33,119 bases of DNA, taken from contig JAJZXS010000014.1 of NCBI GenBank assembly GCA_021806295.1, positions 1 through 33,119 of the forward strand, in the 5' to 3' direction. Position 1 is the first letter of the stretch; the number at the start of each line of letters is the position of its first letter. Position numbers and translations under genes: made by a program. This DNA comes from Thermoplasmata archaeon. GTDB taxonomy: Archaea > Thermoplasmatota > Thermoplasmata > Thermoplasmatales > Thermoplasmataceae. Shown here piece after piece: positions 8,475-16,634 of this stretch. The notes beneath the pieces were generated by a model, which did not search any database, had not been told where the DNA came from, and was given only the letters and a program-made list of their open reading frames with translations.

Positions 8475-9025
8475 GGAACATCCTTCATTTTAAATTTGTA
8501 CGCCAGTATATTTACACCCCTGTGTATTGGCGGGGTTATAACAAGTATTACGATAACTGGCAGTAGATCACCGTAAACAGACATGAAAAAAGGCCTTGCA
8601 AATATAAAGACCATGAGAAATGATACCAAAACAAATGGCCACTGGTCCAGTATAGAACCTTTGGCACCGCGTTTCATGCCTATCCTTCTTTTCACAAATG
8701 ACCCTGTTATATCACCAAGAAGTGACCCGAAACTCATTGGTATGAGAACCAGCACGGCATCAAGGAGATTTTTGCCATAATCGGGATATGGTATATTCAG
8801 AAAATGGACGGCATAGTAAATTATAATGCCTGATAGAACCCCTATAAGGGAACCACCGATAAATCCGGACCAGGATTTTCCATCTCCAAGAATCCGCTTT
8901 CCCCTGTATGTTTTGCCCATGTCCATTACAAAATGTCCGCCGGTAATCACTGCCCCAGGATTTGCTATAAATGCCGGAGCAAAAAGTATTATCCCGTATA
9001 TTGTGAACAGTACGATATTACCCAT
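8468..9025 (-). CDS. carS: CDP-archaeol synthase
   Basis: An integral membrane enzyme that attaches CTP to unsaturated archaeol phosphate in archaeal ether-lipid synthesis. Seen: about five hydrophobic segments; FVMDMGKTYRGKRILGDGKSWSGFIGG (about residues 35-60), a conserved loop of the CarS/CdsA group; LGDITGSFVKRRIGMKRGAKGSILDQWPF (about 105-133), the C-terminal catalytic-site block with Asp and Lys/Arg residues. The frame extends to a TTG at 9034, but ATG 9025 is preferred because it overlaps the stop codon of the upstream gene (ATGGGTAA), as pth2 does downstream. This gives 185 residues. Its operon with Pth2 and a regulator is mixed in function. Confidence 0.92.
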   Translation of the reverse strand: MGNIVLFTIYGIILFAPAFIANPGAVITGGHFVMDMGKTYRGKRILGDGKSWSGFIGGSLIGVLSGIIIYYAVHFLNIPYPDYGKNLLDAVLVLIPMSFGSLLGDITGSFVKRRIGMKRGAKGSILDQWPFVLVSFLMVFIFARPFFMSVYGDLLPVIVILVITPPIHRGVNILAYKFKMKDVPW

Positions 9026-9596
9026 AAGTTTCAACTGCCTTTAGTACATCAGCCTTTGTAATTATTCCCTTGAGTTCTGCACCGTCAACTATCAACACAG
9101 CGTTGGAGTATTTTAAAAGTGGATATATCATTGATATGGGGCTATTTTTATCCAGCTGCGGCAGGACCTTCCCCATTACCTTTTTCACTGTCAAAAGTTT
9201 CAGGGATTCTATGCTTGTACCCTTTATCAGCATATCATTGATATCAGACTCCGTAATTGTCCCGATGATCCGTTTATCAGATGTTACAACCGGTAGCTGT
9301 GAATAGCCTTTTTCCCTCATTTTATTCAATGCGGATATGATAGAATCGTTCATTTCGCAAGTATCAACATCCTTTGTCATTATAAATTCAGCTTTAATAT
9401 CTATATCCCTTGCGCGGTTTCCGGAGGTGTTCAGATATTCAAATATCTTCCTGACCTTATCATAGGCAGGGTTGATCTCTCCCTTTTCCAGCCTGGCAAT
9501 ATATGACTGGCTTACACCACTGATGCGTGCCAGTTCCTTCTGGCTAATACCCAGTGATTTGCGCATTTTCCTCAATTCCTCAATACTAGGAAGCAT
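9018..9596 (-). CDS. HTH-XRE DNA-binding protein with CBS domain pair
   Basis: A 192-residue predicted transcription regulator. Seen: an N-terminal Xre-type helix-turn-helix (about residues 6-55) with LGISQKELARISGVSQSYIARLEKGE, followed by two CBS domains (about 68-130 and 132-190) containing GYSQLPVVTSDKRIIGTITESDI and AVLIVDGAELKGIITKADVL. CBS pairs bind adenine nucleotides or similar ligands, so DNA binding is probably tuned by cell energy state or a nucleotide; this is inference. It is first in the operon with carS and pth2 and divergent from thymidylate kinase, with an AT-rich 94-base region between. Autoregulation is plausible. Confidence 0.92.
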   Translation of the reverse strand: MLPSIEELRKMRKSLGISQKELARISGVSQSYIARLEKGEINPAYDKVRKIFEYLNTSGNRARDIDIKAEFIMTKDVDTCEMNDSIISALNKMREKGYSQLPVVTSDKRIIGTITESDINDMLIKGTSIESLKLLTVKKVMGKVLPQLDKNSPISMIYPLLKYSNAVLIVDGAELKGIITKADVLKAVETYG

Positions 9597-9662
9597 TTAA
9601 TTGATATAATTAATTACTATTAATAATTATTTAAATTCCAGATTCAATTATCATAAATAATA

Positions 9663-9670
9663 ATTTATAA
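9663..9670 (+). promoter_or_regulatory. TATA element of tmk
   Basis: ATTTATAA centred 25 bases before ATG 9691. It lies within the 94-base divergent region shared with the HTH-CBS operon, whose minus-strand promoter is probably the ATTTAAATAATTATTA stretch near 9621-9636. Confidence 0.55.
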
Positions 9671-9690
9671 GCCTTGAATATACCCATACA

Positions 9691-10302
9691 ATGTTCATAA
9701 CCATGGAAGGAATAGATGGGTCAGGAAAGACCACACTGATAAACTCACTGAAGCCTGTATTCCCTGATTTTCATTACACAAAAGAACCTACAGATGCGTT
9801 CCAATTCGGTGACCTCAAAAAACTCAGCAGCCCGGAGAATTCCTTTTATAACTTCTTTCTTTTTACCTATGACAGGCTAAACCACCAGGGAGAACTTAGA
9901 AGCAATAAAAAAATAATATGTGATCGCTACCTTGCCTCATCCATAGCCTATGAGGGACCAATGATCGAAAAGTTACTGGGTGACCAAAATGCAACGGTAC
10001 GCTGGATGGTGAATGTATCTAAAATAATGTTGATGCCTGATATTATTATTTATCTGGATGTTGATATAAACACAGCTGTGGATCGTATAACGGCCAGCAG
10101 GAAGGATCTTAATTTCAGAGGGAGGCAGTTATCAATACTGGAGGAAAGGCATGGGCTTTCCTGCATAAAAAAATATTACGACTATTTTCTGGATAATATT
10201 TCAGAATTTATTGAAAAACCGGTTGATGTAATAAAAATAAATGCAAATGATCCAGCATCTTTTGTTCTCGAAAAGGTGCAGAAAATAATAAAATCCCTTT
10301 AG
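9691..10302 (+). CDS. tmk: thymidylate kinase
   Basis: A 203-residue P-loop kinase that converts dTMP to dTDP. Seen: the Walker A loop GIDGSGKTT at residues 7-15, the TKEPTD segment (30-35) that follows the P-loop in this family, DRLNH at 61-65, the nucleotide-site DRY at 78-80, and YLDVD (about 119-123). The LID-like region has RKDLNFRGRQ. Length is normal. Leaderless start at ATG 9691 behind a good TATA box. Ends directly against the stop codon of the methionine aminopeptidase gene (zero bases between). Confidence 0.93.
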   Translation: MFITMEGIDGSGKTTLINSLKPVFPDFHYTKEPTDAFQFGDLKKLSSPENSFYNFFLFTYDRLNHQGELRSNKKIICDRYLASSIAYEGPMIEKLLGDQNATVRWMVNVSKIMLMPDIIIYLDVDINTAVDRITASRKDLNFRGRQLSILEERHGLSCIKKYYDYFLDNISEFIEKPVDVIKINANDPASFVLEKVQKIIKSL

Positions 10303-11187
10303 TCAGGCTGTTGTCACAATTATTTCGTCGCCCAGTACCATTATTGTATGCTCTGACTGTGCGATCATTGCCTTGCTATGCTCTTTCAGCACTGCGAATC
10401 CGGATATGTATTTGCTTGACATTTTCTTTCTTAAATATTCCTGGTCATTATCCATTATCTTTGATACCCATCGTTCAGCGAATGGGGCAGTGTTGAAGTT
10501 TTTATAGAGGATTTCTTCCCTGTCCTGCTTTCTGGGCTGGTCGATTATGTATATATTTCCGAGCTGGCCGTTGTGGATCATCCCTAAGCCGGTGCTGGCA
10601 AATGGCTCTATTGCTATTACCTTATCTGTTTGTATAGTTTCTCCATTGCCATCATCGTAATTCGGTATGAAAATTTCTGAATGAAGGTCATAACGGTTAA
10701 TTCCATGTCCCCCCAGATTTTTTACAGGTTTGAATCCATGTGATGTGATGACGTTGCCTATTTCCTGCCCTATTCTATAAATGCTGATCATGGGCCTCAG
10801 TATTTTTATAGCAGCATTGAGTGCCTCCCTTGTTGCGCCTATTAAATCACTGTAATTTCCAGTATTGCCAACCTCCATGGTGGCGGCATTATCTGACATA
10901 TACCCATCTACCATGGCGCCCAGGTCTACCTTGACAAGGTCTCCTGTATGGAATTTCTTTTTATCGCCCTCAAAGGGGGTGTAATGGGCTGCCTCGTTAT
11001 TGATAGATAAATTGACCGGAAATGATGGCAGTGCTCCCCTGTCCCGTATATACTGCTCTGCCTTTTCAGCAACATCGTAAAAAAGGGCCCCTGGTTCTAT
11101 AAGTGTTTGTGCATATTCCAGTGCATCCCTTCCGATTTTTCCGGCAAGCATGTACTTTTCCTTTATTTCGTGATCCATAAATATCAT
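10303..11187 (-). CDS. map: methionine aminopeptidase, type II
   Basis: A 294-residue type II enzyme (archaeal/eukaryal class) that removes the initiator methionine. Seen: FPVNLSINNEAAHYTP with the substrate-site His (about residue 73), VDLGAMVDGYMSDNAATM with two metal-binding aspartates, LGGHGINRYDLH with a metal-binding histidine, IAIEPFAST with a metal-binding glutamate, and AQSEHTIMV with the last glutamate. The insert that separates type II from type I enzymes is present. Start could be ATG 11187 or ATG 11178 (MDHEIKEKY); the second fits relatives slightly better, but neither has a clear promoter match. Confidence 0.95.
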   Translation of the reverse strand: MIFMDHEIKEKYMLAGKIGRDALEYAQTLIEPGALFYDVAEKAEQYIRDRGALPSFPVNLSINNEAAHYTPFEGDKKKFHTGDLVKVDLGAMVDGYMSDNAATMEVGNTGNYSDLIGATREALNAAIKILRPMISIYRIGQEIGNVITSHGFKPVKNLGGHGINRYDLHSEIFIPNYDDGNGETIQTDKVIAIEPFASTGLGMIHNGQLGNIYIIDQPRKQDREEILYKNFNTAPFAERWVSKIMDNDQEYLRKKMSSKYISGFAVLKEHSKAMIAQSEHTIMVLGDEIIVTTA

Positions 11188-11235
11188 ACATTTATTTCTT
11201 CATTTAACATTAACTTAACCTAAAAGTTAGAATAT

Positions 11236-11763
11236 TTATAATTTTCCTGCATTGAACTGTTCATCGGTCATTGGTGTTTCTTTCTCTGCCCATCTGCTAT
11301 AGAGAGTCCCAAGCAGGTAACCGAATACCAGAAGTGAGATTATGCCAAGTCCCAGTGTGGCCACATAGTAAATAATCCCGTAAGAACTTATATCTATGGC
11401 ACCGATAAGGACGTCGAATATTAACCAGAGAATTAGCCCGAACATCTCACCCTTTACTATCATGTTTTTGCCCGGCAGTTTTCCATGCACATATGCAAAT
11501 ATTATTCCAAGAATCAGCCCGACGATCAAACCGCCTATTATGCCCTCGGCAATGGAAAGATCAACAGCTGTTACGTATAATTCAGCTGCAGTGATGTGAA
11601 TACTGGAATTTATTGCTGATTCTGCTGCCGCCTCTTTTGAGAGGATTTTCATCACATCAGCCTTGAAAATTGTAAGTGTTATATAACTAAAAATACCTGA
11701 AAATATGCCATACACCAATCCTCCAACAAGTCCTGCCTTTGCTCCTGTACCTGCCTTCCCCAT
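11236..11763 (-). CDS. membrane protein with four predicted helices, unknown function
   Basis: A 175-residue integral membrane protein not recognised as a named family. Seen: a glycine-rich first helix (GAKAGLVGGLVYGIFSGIFSYI, about residues 8-29), an alpha-helical extracytoplasmic stretch, a second glycine-rich helix (about 73-93), a third (about 105-125) and a fourth (about 128-152), then a soluble tail. The repeated small-residue patterns (GxxxG) suggest tightly packed helices. Start ATG 11763 lies behind ATTTAAATAC (about 11783-11792) at TATA distance. Divergent from the ThiF-like gene. Function unknown; a lineage-specific protein is likely. Confidence 0.75.
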   Translation of the reverse strand: MGKAGTGAKAGLVGGLVYGIFSGIFSYITLTIFKADVMKILSKEAAAESAINSSIHITAAELYVTAVDLSIAEGIIGGLIVGLILGIIFAYVHGKLPGKNMIVKGEMFGLILWLIFDVLIGAIDISSYGIIYYVATLGLGIISLLVFGYLLGTLYSRWAEKETPMTDEQFNAGKL

Positions 11764-11847
11764 AAAAAAGGATACTGCAGTTGTATTTAAATTTTGTTCT
11801 AATCAAACTATAACAATCAGGAATTCTCTTATGAAAATGCAGGATAA

Positions 11848-11857
11848 AATTATTTTA
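11848..11857 (+). promoter_or_regulatory. TATA element of the ThiF-like gene
   Basis: AATTATTTTA centred about 27-28 bases before ATG 11881. Confidence 0.4.
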
Positions 11858-11880
11858 ACCATGCTGCAGATATACATATC

Positions 11881-12654
11881 ATGGACATGGCCAGATATGC
11901 CAGGCAGATTGCACTGAAACAGATCGGGAAGGAAAACCAGGAGAAATTGCTGGAAAAATCGGTGCTGATTATAGGACTTGGGGGTACAGGCAGCGCGGCC
12001 GCTGAAATGTTTTCCCGCCTTGGTGTAAAAAAATTAATTTTGATAGACAGGGATAAAATAGAGATAACAAACCTGAACAGGCAGATCCTTTATGGCATGG
12101 ATGACCTGAAAAAATATAAGGCTGAAACGGCTGCAGCCAAAATAAGGGAAATTAACCCGGACATCGATGTTGAATTTTATAACAGGGCTTTTGATGCGGA
12201 TATGGCATATCTCACCGGCACAGTAGACCTTGTTTTCGACGGGACAGATAATATGACAACCCGGTTTATAATAAATGATGCCTGCGACAAATATGGAATA
12301 CCGTGGATATTTACATCTGCAATAGAGACCTACGGGGAGTTCAAGGCAGTAGTCCCGGGAAAAACCTCGTGCTATGCATGTTTCAATAGAGACCCGGCAG
12401 ATCTGCCATCCTGTGAAGTTTCCGGTGTCATGAGCACAATTCCTGCAATTATTGCAATGTACGGGGTAAACCTGGCAGTCAAGGTGCTTCTTAATTATGA
12501 AATAGACGGAAGCATGTATTTCATTGATGGTTTTGCTTTTGAAATAAACAGAATAGGCATAGAAAAAAACATGAGCTGCAGATGCTGCCATGATAAAAAT
12601 TATGTGTACCTCGGCAGGGAGTATTCTGGGATTGGAAAATCAATTTTATTATAA
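11881..12654 (+). CDS. E1-like adenylyltransferase, ThiF/MoeB/UbaA family
   Basis: A 257-residue enzyme that adenylates the C-terminal glycine of a ubiquitin-like or sulfur-carrier protein (SAMP/MoaD/ThiS type). Seen: ARYARQIALKQIG at the start, nucleotide-binding GLGGTG at residues 32-37, DRDKIEITNLNRQ around 56-68 (ATP site), DGTDN at 120-124, zinc ligands Cys164/Cys167 and Cys233/Cys236 (two CxxC pairs), and Cys178 in SCEVSGV at the position of the active-site thiol. No rhodanese domain is fused. It probably serves molybdopterin synthesis, tRNA thiolation or SAMP conjugation; one archaeal E1 often does all. Its last 6 bases overlap the convergent TauE-like gene. Confidence 0.93.
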   Translation: MDMARYARQIALKQIGKENQEKLLEKSVLIIGLGGTGSAAAEMFSRLGVKKLILIDRDKIEITNLNRQILYGMDDLKKYKAETAAAKIREINPDIDVEFYNRAFDADMAYLTGTVDLVFDGTDNMTTRFIINDACDKYGIPWIFTSAIETYGEFKAVVPGKTSCYACFNRDPADLPSCEVSGVMSTIPAIIAMYGVNLAVKVLLNYEIDGSMYFIDGFAFEINRIGIEKNMSCRCCHDKNYVYLGREYSGIGKSILL

Positions 12655-13437
12655 TACAGTGATTTTCACTATTTCACTGATTACCACTATTATGAAAACT
12701 ACCCCGAGGAAACGGTAGATAATCTTCTGATCCACCTTATGGGCCAGTATAGAAAAATAGTATCCTGAGATAAGTGCTATCAATCCTATTACAATTGCAG
12801 CCAAAAAGTCTATATGCCCTATCCTGAAGTAGCCAACAGAACCACTGAAGGCAGAAAGGAACATCGCCAGTGTGGCTGTACCTACCATATTCTGTGCCTT
12901 CATGGAGAAAAGCAGAATAATGACAAGGATAAACATTATTCCCCCGCTGGTGCCAATTATCCCGGTCAATGTCCCTATGGGTATACTAAGGAGGAAGCCA
13001 ATGAGAAGTGCAATGGGCCTTTTGAGATTGATTTTCCTGATCCCCTTTTCTTCTGTCCTGTATGATTTTTTTATGACATAATAACTCATATATGCAGCCA
13101 TGGCCGTGAAAGCGATCTCCAGTGGAAGTACGGGCACTATATGTGCAACGAAGGCCCCTATCTGGGCACCAACTATGGCACCCATGCCAAGGATCAATCC
13201 AATTCCTATATCAAGCGTCTTCTTCTTAAGGTAAACGTAGATGACTATGGTTGTCGTAATAACATCAACCAGCAGGCTTGTTCCTATTGATGTTTTAAAA
13301 TCTATGCCCATATATGATAAAACCGGAACAACAACAAGGACACCACTGCTGCCTGTTATGCCTGTAAGGGTTCCAACAGCGATTCCGACAATTAGTAGTA
13401 TTAAGAGAAGCAGGTACATACTGGTGAATTGCGGCAT
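12649..13437 (-). CDS. TauE/SafE family membrane permease
   Basis: A 262-residue carrier of the TauE/SafE family (sulfite, sulfoacetate or similar anion export). Seen: about eight hydrophobic helices and two repeated family motifs, GTLTGITGSSGVLVVVPVLSYMG near residue 22 and PIGTLTGIIGTSGGIMFILV near residue 152, which mark the internal duplication of this fold. Start ATG 13437. Substrate not shown; the sulfur-carrier E1 gene overlapping its 3' end and the distant sulfite oxidase-like gene make a sulfur anion conceivable, but this is weak context. Confidence 0.88.
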   Translation of the reverse strand: MPQFTSMYLLLLILLIVGIAVGTLTGITGSSGVLVVVPVLSYMGIDFKTSIGTSLLVDVITTTIVIYVYLKKKTLDIGIGLILGMGAIVGAQIGAFVAHIVPVLPLEIAFTAMAAYMSYYVIKKSYRTEEKGIRKINLKRPIALLIGFLLSIPIGTLTGIIGTSGGIMFILVIILLFSMKAQNMVGTATLAMFLSAFSGSVGYFRIGHIDFLAAIVIGLIALISGYYFSILAHKVDQKIIYRFLGVVFIIVVISEIVKITVL

Positions 13438-13508
13438 CCCTAAAATATCATATCAAAAATGGCAATATCTTTATATTAATCCAGTTACGTTTATTACTGT
13501 TAATAATA

Positions 13509-13991
13509 TTGGACCATGTGGATAATGTCAAAAAGTATATAATAGATACATCGGCAATCCTGTCCGGAAGAATTAACATTTCAACCAGCAATTATATTTA
13601 CCCGGATTCCGTAATAAATGAAATCAAAAATGGTTCCCTGGAAAAGATTCTTGATGTGGCGGATATAAATATCCAGAATCCTGAGAAAAAATATGTGGAA
13701 ATGGCGGTAAATGCTGCAATGAAAACCGGGGATTACAGTGTCCTCAGCAAGACAGATATTGATGTGCTTGCACTTGCAATAGAATACGATGGAACAATAG
13801 TTACTGATGACTATGCCATCCAGAATGTGGCCAGGCAATGCGGCATAGAATATTCTGGAAGCGGCATAGAACCAATAAAGAAGAGCATAGTATGGAAGTA
13901 CAGGTGCACTGGATGCCATAGAATATATGACAAATACATAGAAATATGCCCCGTTTGCGGCCATACAGTAAAACGTTATTCCAGGAAGTGA
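13509..13991 (+). CDS. nob1: NOB1-type endoribonuclease (PIN domain plus zinc ribbon)
   Basis: A protein of about 160 residues: an N-terminal PIN nuclease domain and a C-terminal zinc ribbon, the layout of archaeal NOB1, which trims the 3' end of 16S rRNA. Seen: YIIDTSAIL with Asp13, INEIK with Glu38, KTDIDVLALA with Asp83/Asp85, VTDDYAIQNVA with Asp100/Asp101 (all PIN metal-site residues), then zinc ligands Cys133/Cys136 and Cys147/Cys150. There is no ATG: TTG 13509 gives this length and GTG 13518 would give DNVKKYIIDTS; GTTTATTAC near 13489-13497 is at TATA distance from the GTG. Start uncertain, function well supported. Confidence 0.9.
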   Translation: MDHVDNVKKYIIDTSAILSGRINISTSNYIYPDSVINEIKNGSLEKILDVADINIQNPEKKYVEMAVNAAMKTGDYSVLSKTDIDVLALAIEYDGTIVTDDYAIQNVARQCGIEYSGSGIEPIKKSIVWKYRCTGCHRIYDKYIEICPVCGHTVKRYSRK

Positions 13992-13992
13992 C

Positions 13993-14574
13993 CTATCTCC
14001 TGTGAAGCTCGTAATCCAGCATATCTATGATTTCCCTGATATTTTCCTTATACCTGGACAGGCTATCGTAGAGATTTACAACCACAGGCATCCATTCAAT
14101 GAGATTTTCAGGTGGCACCAGTGTAATTTCATAATTGCTTTTGAATTCCTTTACTGTTTTTCCAGAAGGCCCGTACATTACCCTGAACTGTTTGTATATA
14201 TTTTTATAAAAATCAAATGGCTCATAAACTGAGGGCTGTATAATAAAGAGATGCTCGAAATACTTTCTGGATATTTCAATATGGGCGAATATTTTACTGT
14301 ATTTTTCACCGTTGCTGAAAAGCCTTAAATGTAGTTCCCAGGGGAATGATATTTCCTTTGCAAGGCTGAATACCTCTCCCTTGAAAAAACTGGGTGTTGC
14401 GTCATGGAAGCCGTGCTTTATCAGGGCAACTGCGATATTATCTGTATATTTTTCAGGATATAAAAGTGAAAATAATGACTCATCCGAAATTTTATCCTTA
14501 TTAACTGTAATTTTACTTCCGTCCTCAAGAACTATTTCCTTCGGGAATTTTACAGTTATACTATTAACCTCCAT
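13993..14574 (-). CDS. hypothetical soluble protein, unknown function
   Basis: A 193-residue protein I do not recognise. Seen: a beta-rich start (SITVKFPKEIVLEDGSKITV), a helical middle, GFHDATPSFFKGEVFSLAKEI, a mixed segment IFAHIEISRKYFEHLFIIQPS that could be a beta-sheet edge, YGPSGKTV, and a helical C terminus ending ELHRR. No membrane segment, signal peptide or cysteine pair. Own promoter likely: AAATATAATTT at about 14597-14607 is 26-28 bases before ATG 14574. It lies 40 bases after the ETF gene on the same strand and is convergent with nob1 with one base between stops. Composition matches the neighbours. Confidence 0.7.
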   Translation of the reverse strand: MEVNSITVKFPKEIVLEDGSKITVNKDKISDESLFSLLYPEKYTDNIAVALIKHGFHDATPSFFKGEVFSLAKEISFPWELHLRLFSNGEKYSKIFAHIEISRKYFEHLFIIQPSVYEPFDFYKNIYKQFRVMYGPSGKTVKEFKSNYEITLVPPENLIEWMPVVVNLYDSLSRYKENIREIIDMLDYELHRR

Positions 14575-14614
14575 TATAGATTATATAAAGGTAGTAAATT
14601 ATATTTTTCACAGA

Positions 14615-16288
14615 TTAATGGTTAATATGGGTGCATAATTCACCTATAAATTCATGTGAGTCCATAACTATACCGAAATCAGAGTGCCTGAATATTGGTG
14701 CTTCAGGATTTTTATTTATTGCTATAACCCTGCCTGCATACCTTATTCCAACAATATGGTTATCAGATCCGGAGATGCCTACAGCAATATAAAGGTCAGG
14801 AGATACTGAAACACCAGTAAGTCCAATCTGGAACTGCCTGGGAATTCTTCCCATATCTACCACCCTTCTTGTTGCTCCCACTGATGCCCCGATCTTTTCT
14901 GCTATGCCGTATATTTTTGGAATGTCATCTGCCATGACTCCTGTTCCTATGCCGAATATCACAGGGGTGTCCAGTGGCCGCAGTGTGCTGTCCAGCGTCT
15001 TTCTTTCAATAATTCTGTATTCTGGAGAAGCCCTGGACCTTATTTTCGTTGTTTCGAAGGATCTGCTAATAAACCTAACCTGAAACATGCCTTTCCTCAC
15101 AGTGGCCATATCCGGGTCTGTTTTTGATTTTATAACAGCTATTATTCCGCCTCCGAATGATGGCTTGTACTGTATCATTTTTCCATTTTCCATTTTTATG
15201 TCAACACAGTCAGCAGTTAAACCCAGCCCCAGGGATGCCGCGACAAATGACATTATGTCACGCCCGTTCAGATTGGATGGGGCGAGAACATGCCTTACAG
15301 GGTTTTCTTTTATATATTTTGCCACATATTTCGCCATAGAAACATTGCTATAATCCTCCAGGTATATATACTGATGGCAGGCCATCCCCTGAAGCTTTAC
15401 TGGATCGATGTTCCCTATCACTGTAATTTTATCATGCGTGCTTTCGGCTATTTTGGAAGAGATCTCCATGGAGATTTTAGGGTCATCCACTGCAAGCCCC
15501 AGGAATACATCTCCAGTTTCCGGTTCACCGATATAGTCCCTGTGTGTGCCTGAAGAGCCGTGACCTGCCTCATGCAGAATCTCTATAAATTTATTGAAAT
15601 CTATGAATTTATTATCTCTGGAGCTGTTGAGCGGAAAGGTATCTGCTACCTCAGTGGGCGATTGGCTTCCTTTCCATGGTGTAATATCTGAATCATATAC
15701 CTCAACATCCTCTATTTTAACTGAAGGGTCTATCTGCCTTGCCCTGTTGATCTTTTCGCTGACTGAAAAAAATGCCGGAAGTGGTACCTCATATTTTGAG
15801 ATGCCATCATCCTCATCCCGGGTTACCTCAACACTTTTTTCCATAATCTCTATTCCTGATACACCCGAGAGAAAATTATAGCCGGACATCCATGCAGTTT
15901 CAGGCGGTACCTGTGATGTTTCTCCATCCAGTGAAGATTTTCCCGTGAGCACAATATCGGGATTTATAATGTTGACAAGGGCCGATAGTATATGCGATGT
16001 TACGAATGTATCAGATCCGGCGAAATTGCGGTCGCTTAATAAAATTCCATGGTTTATTCCCATACGCATCGAATCTTTAAGTATTTCAGCGGCATCTGGT
16101 GGACCCATGGATGCAGCATAGGTTTCATATCCATATTTTTCAGATAACTGCACAGCAGCCTCAACCGCCTTTTTGTCATACGAATTAAATAAGAGCTTTA
16201 CCCCACTCCTTATTATTCTCTTGGTTTTTTCATCAAATTTAATTGCGCTTATATCCGGAATTTGCTTAACAAGAACCAGAATTTTCAT
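14615..16288 (-). CDS. electron transfer flavoprotein, fused beta and alpha subunits
   Basis: A 557-residue fusion of the two ETF subunits in the order beta-alpha. Residues 1 to about 200 match ETF beta (KILVLVKQIPD at the start, MGPPDAAEILKDSMRMGINHGILLSD, LTGKSSLDGETSQVPPETAW). After a linker at about 200-240, ETF alpha follows with HVLAPSNLNGRDIMSFVAASLGLGLTADC and the C-terminal FAD site QIGLTGVSVSPDLYIAVGISG followed by HIVGIRYAGRVIAINKNPEAPIFRHSDFGIV. It accepts electrons from dehydrogenases such as acyl-CoA dehydrogenase and passes them to a membrane quinone reductase; neither partner is in the window. Its ATG overlaps the stop of the Rieske gene by 4 bases. Fusion is known in related acidophilic archaea. 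Confidence 0.95.
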   Translation of the reverse strand: MKILVLVKQIPDISAIKFDEKTKRIIRSGVKLLFNSYDKKAVEAAVQLSEKYGYETYAASMGPPDAAEILKDSMRMGINHGILLSDRNFAGSDTFVTSHILSALVNIINPDIVLTGKSSLDGETSQVPPETAWMSGYNFLSGVSGIEIMEKSVEVTRDEDDGISKYEVPLPAFFSVSEKINRARQIDPSVKIEDVEVYDSDITPWKGSQSPTEVADTFPLNSSRDNKFIDFNKFIEILHEAGHGSSGTHRDYIGEPETGDVFLGLAVDDPKISMEISSKIAESTHDKITVIGNIDPVKLQGMACHQYIYLEDYSNVSMAKYVAKYIKENPVRHVLAPSNLNGRDIMSFVAASLGLGLTADCVDIKMENGKMIQYKPSFGGGIIAVIKSKTDPDMATVRKGMFQVRFISRSFETTKIRSRASPEYRIIERKTLDSTLRPLDTPVIFGIGTGVMADDIPKIYGIAEKIGASVGATRRVVDMGRIPRQFQIGLTGVSVSPDLYIAVGISGSDNHIVGIRYAGRVIAINKNPEAPIFRHSDFGIVMDSHEFIGELCTHINH

Positions 16289-16605
16289 GGAAGTTCCACC
16301 AGTATCATTCCGTTTTCTACCTTTGCAGGATAGGATTTAAGATTGTCAATGGGCGCGCTCTCGTCTTCTGGCCCTGAAACAACATGACCTGTCTGTATAT
16401 CAAAGGATGCAAAATGTGCAGGGCATATTACGTTGCACTTTTCTATAAAACCTTCTGATAGATCTGTCTGTTCATGGGTACAGTAAAGGCCGGTTGCGTA
16501 TATTTTCCCTTTTATATTTGCAATAAGCAGGGGCGTGCCCTTAACTGTAACGGCCTTCAGAGAATTGTCATCAATTTTATCTATTTTAAACACAGCTTCC
16601 CACAT
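16285..16605 (-). CDS. Rieske-type [2Fe-2S] ferredoxin
   Basis: A 106-residue soluble single-domain Rieske protein. Seen: Cys42-x-His44 and Cys61-x-x-His64, the two halves of the cluster-binding motif (CTH and CPAH), followed by FASFDIQTGHVVSGP. No membrane anchor and no oxygenase domain, so it is an electron carrier like the ferredoxins of dioxygenase systems or NirD-type proteins. It precedes the fused ETF with a 4-base ATGA overlap, so the two are probably made in fixed ratio and may exchange electrons. This takes the place that FixX-like ferredoxin has in fix operons. TATA at 16626-16634 fits a leaderless start at ATG 16605. Confidence 0.93.
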   Translation of the reverse strand: MWEAVFKIDKIDDNSLKAVTVKGTPLLIANIKGKIYATGLYCTHEQTDLSEGFIEKCNVICPAHFASFDIQTGHVVSGPEDESAPIDNLKSYPAKVENGMILVELP

Positions 16606-16625
16606 GGTTATAAATATTTAATCTG

Positions 16626-16634
16626 ATTATAAAT
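16626..16634 (-). promoter_or_regulatory. TATA element of the Rieske-ETF operon
   Basis: ATTTATAAT on the minus strand centred 25 bases before ATG 16605. Confidence 0.55.

Noticed and set aside
9018-9034. TTG 9034 as start of carS
   Set aside because: ATG 9025 lies three codons later and gives the same ATG-stop overlap pattern used by the next gene.
12034-12591. Long minus-strand open frame inside the ThiF-like gene
   Set aside because: The plus-strand frame has all E1 motifs; the opposite frame is rich in Cys, His and Tyr without family pattern, as shadows usually are.
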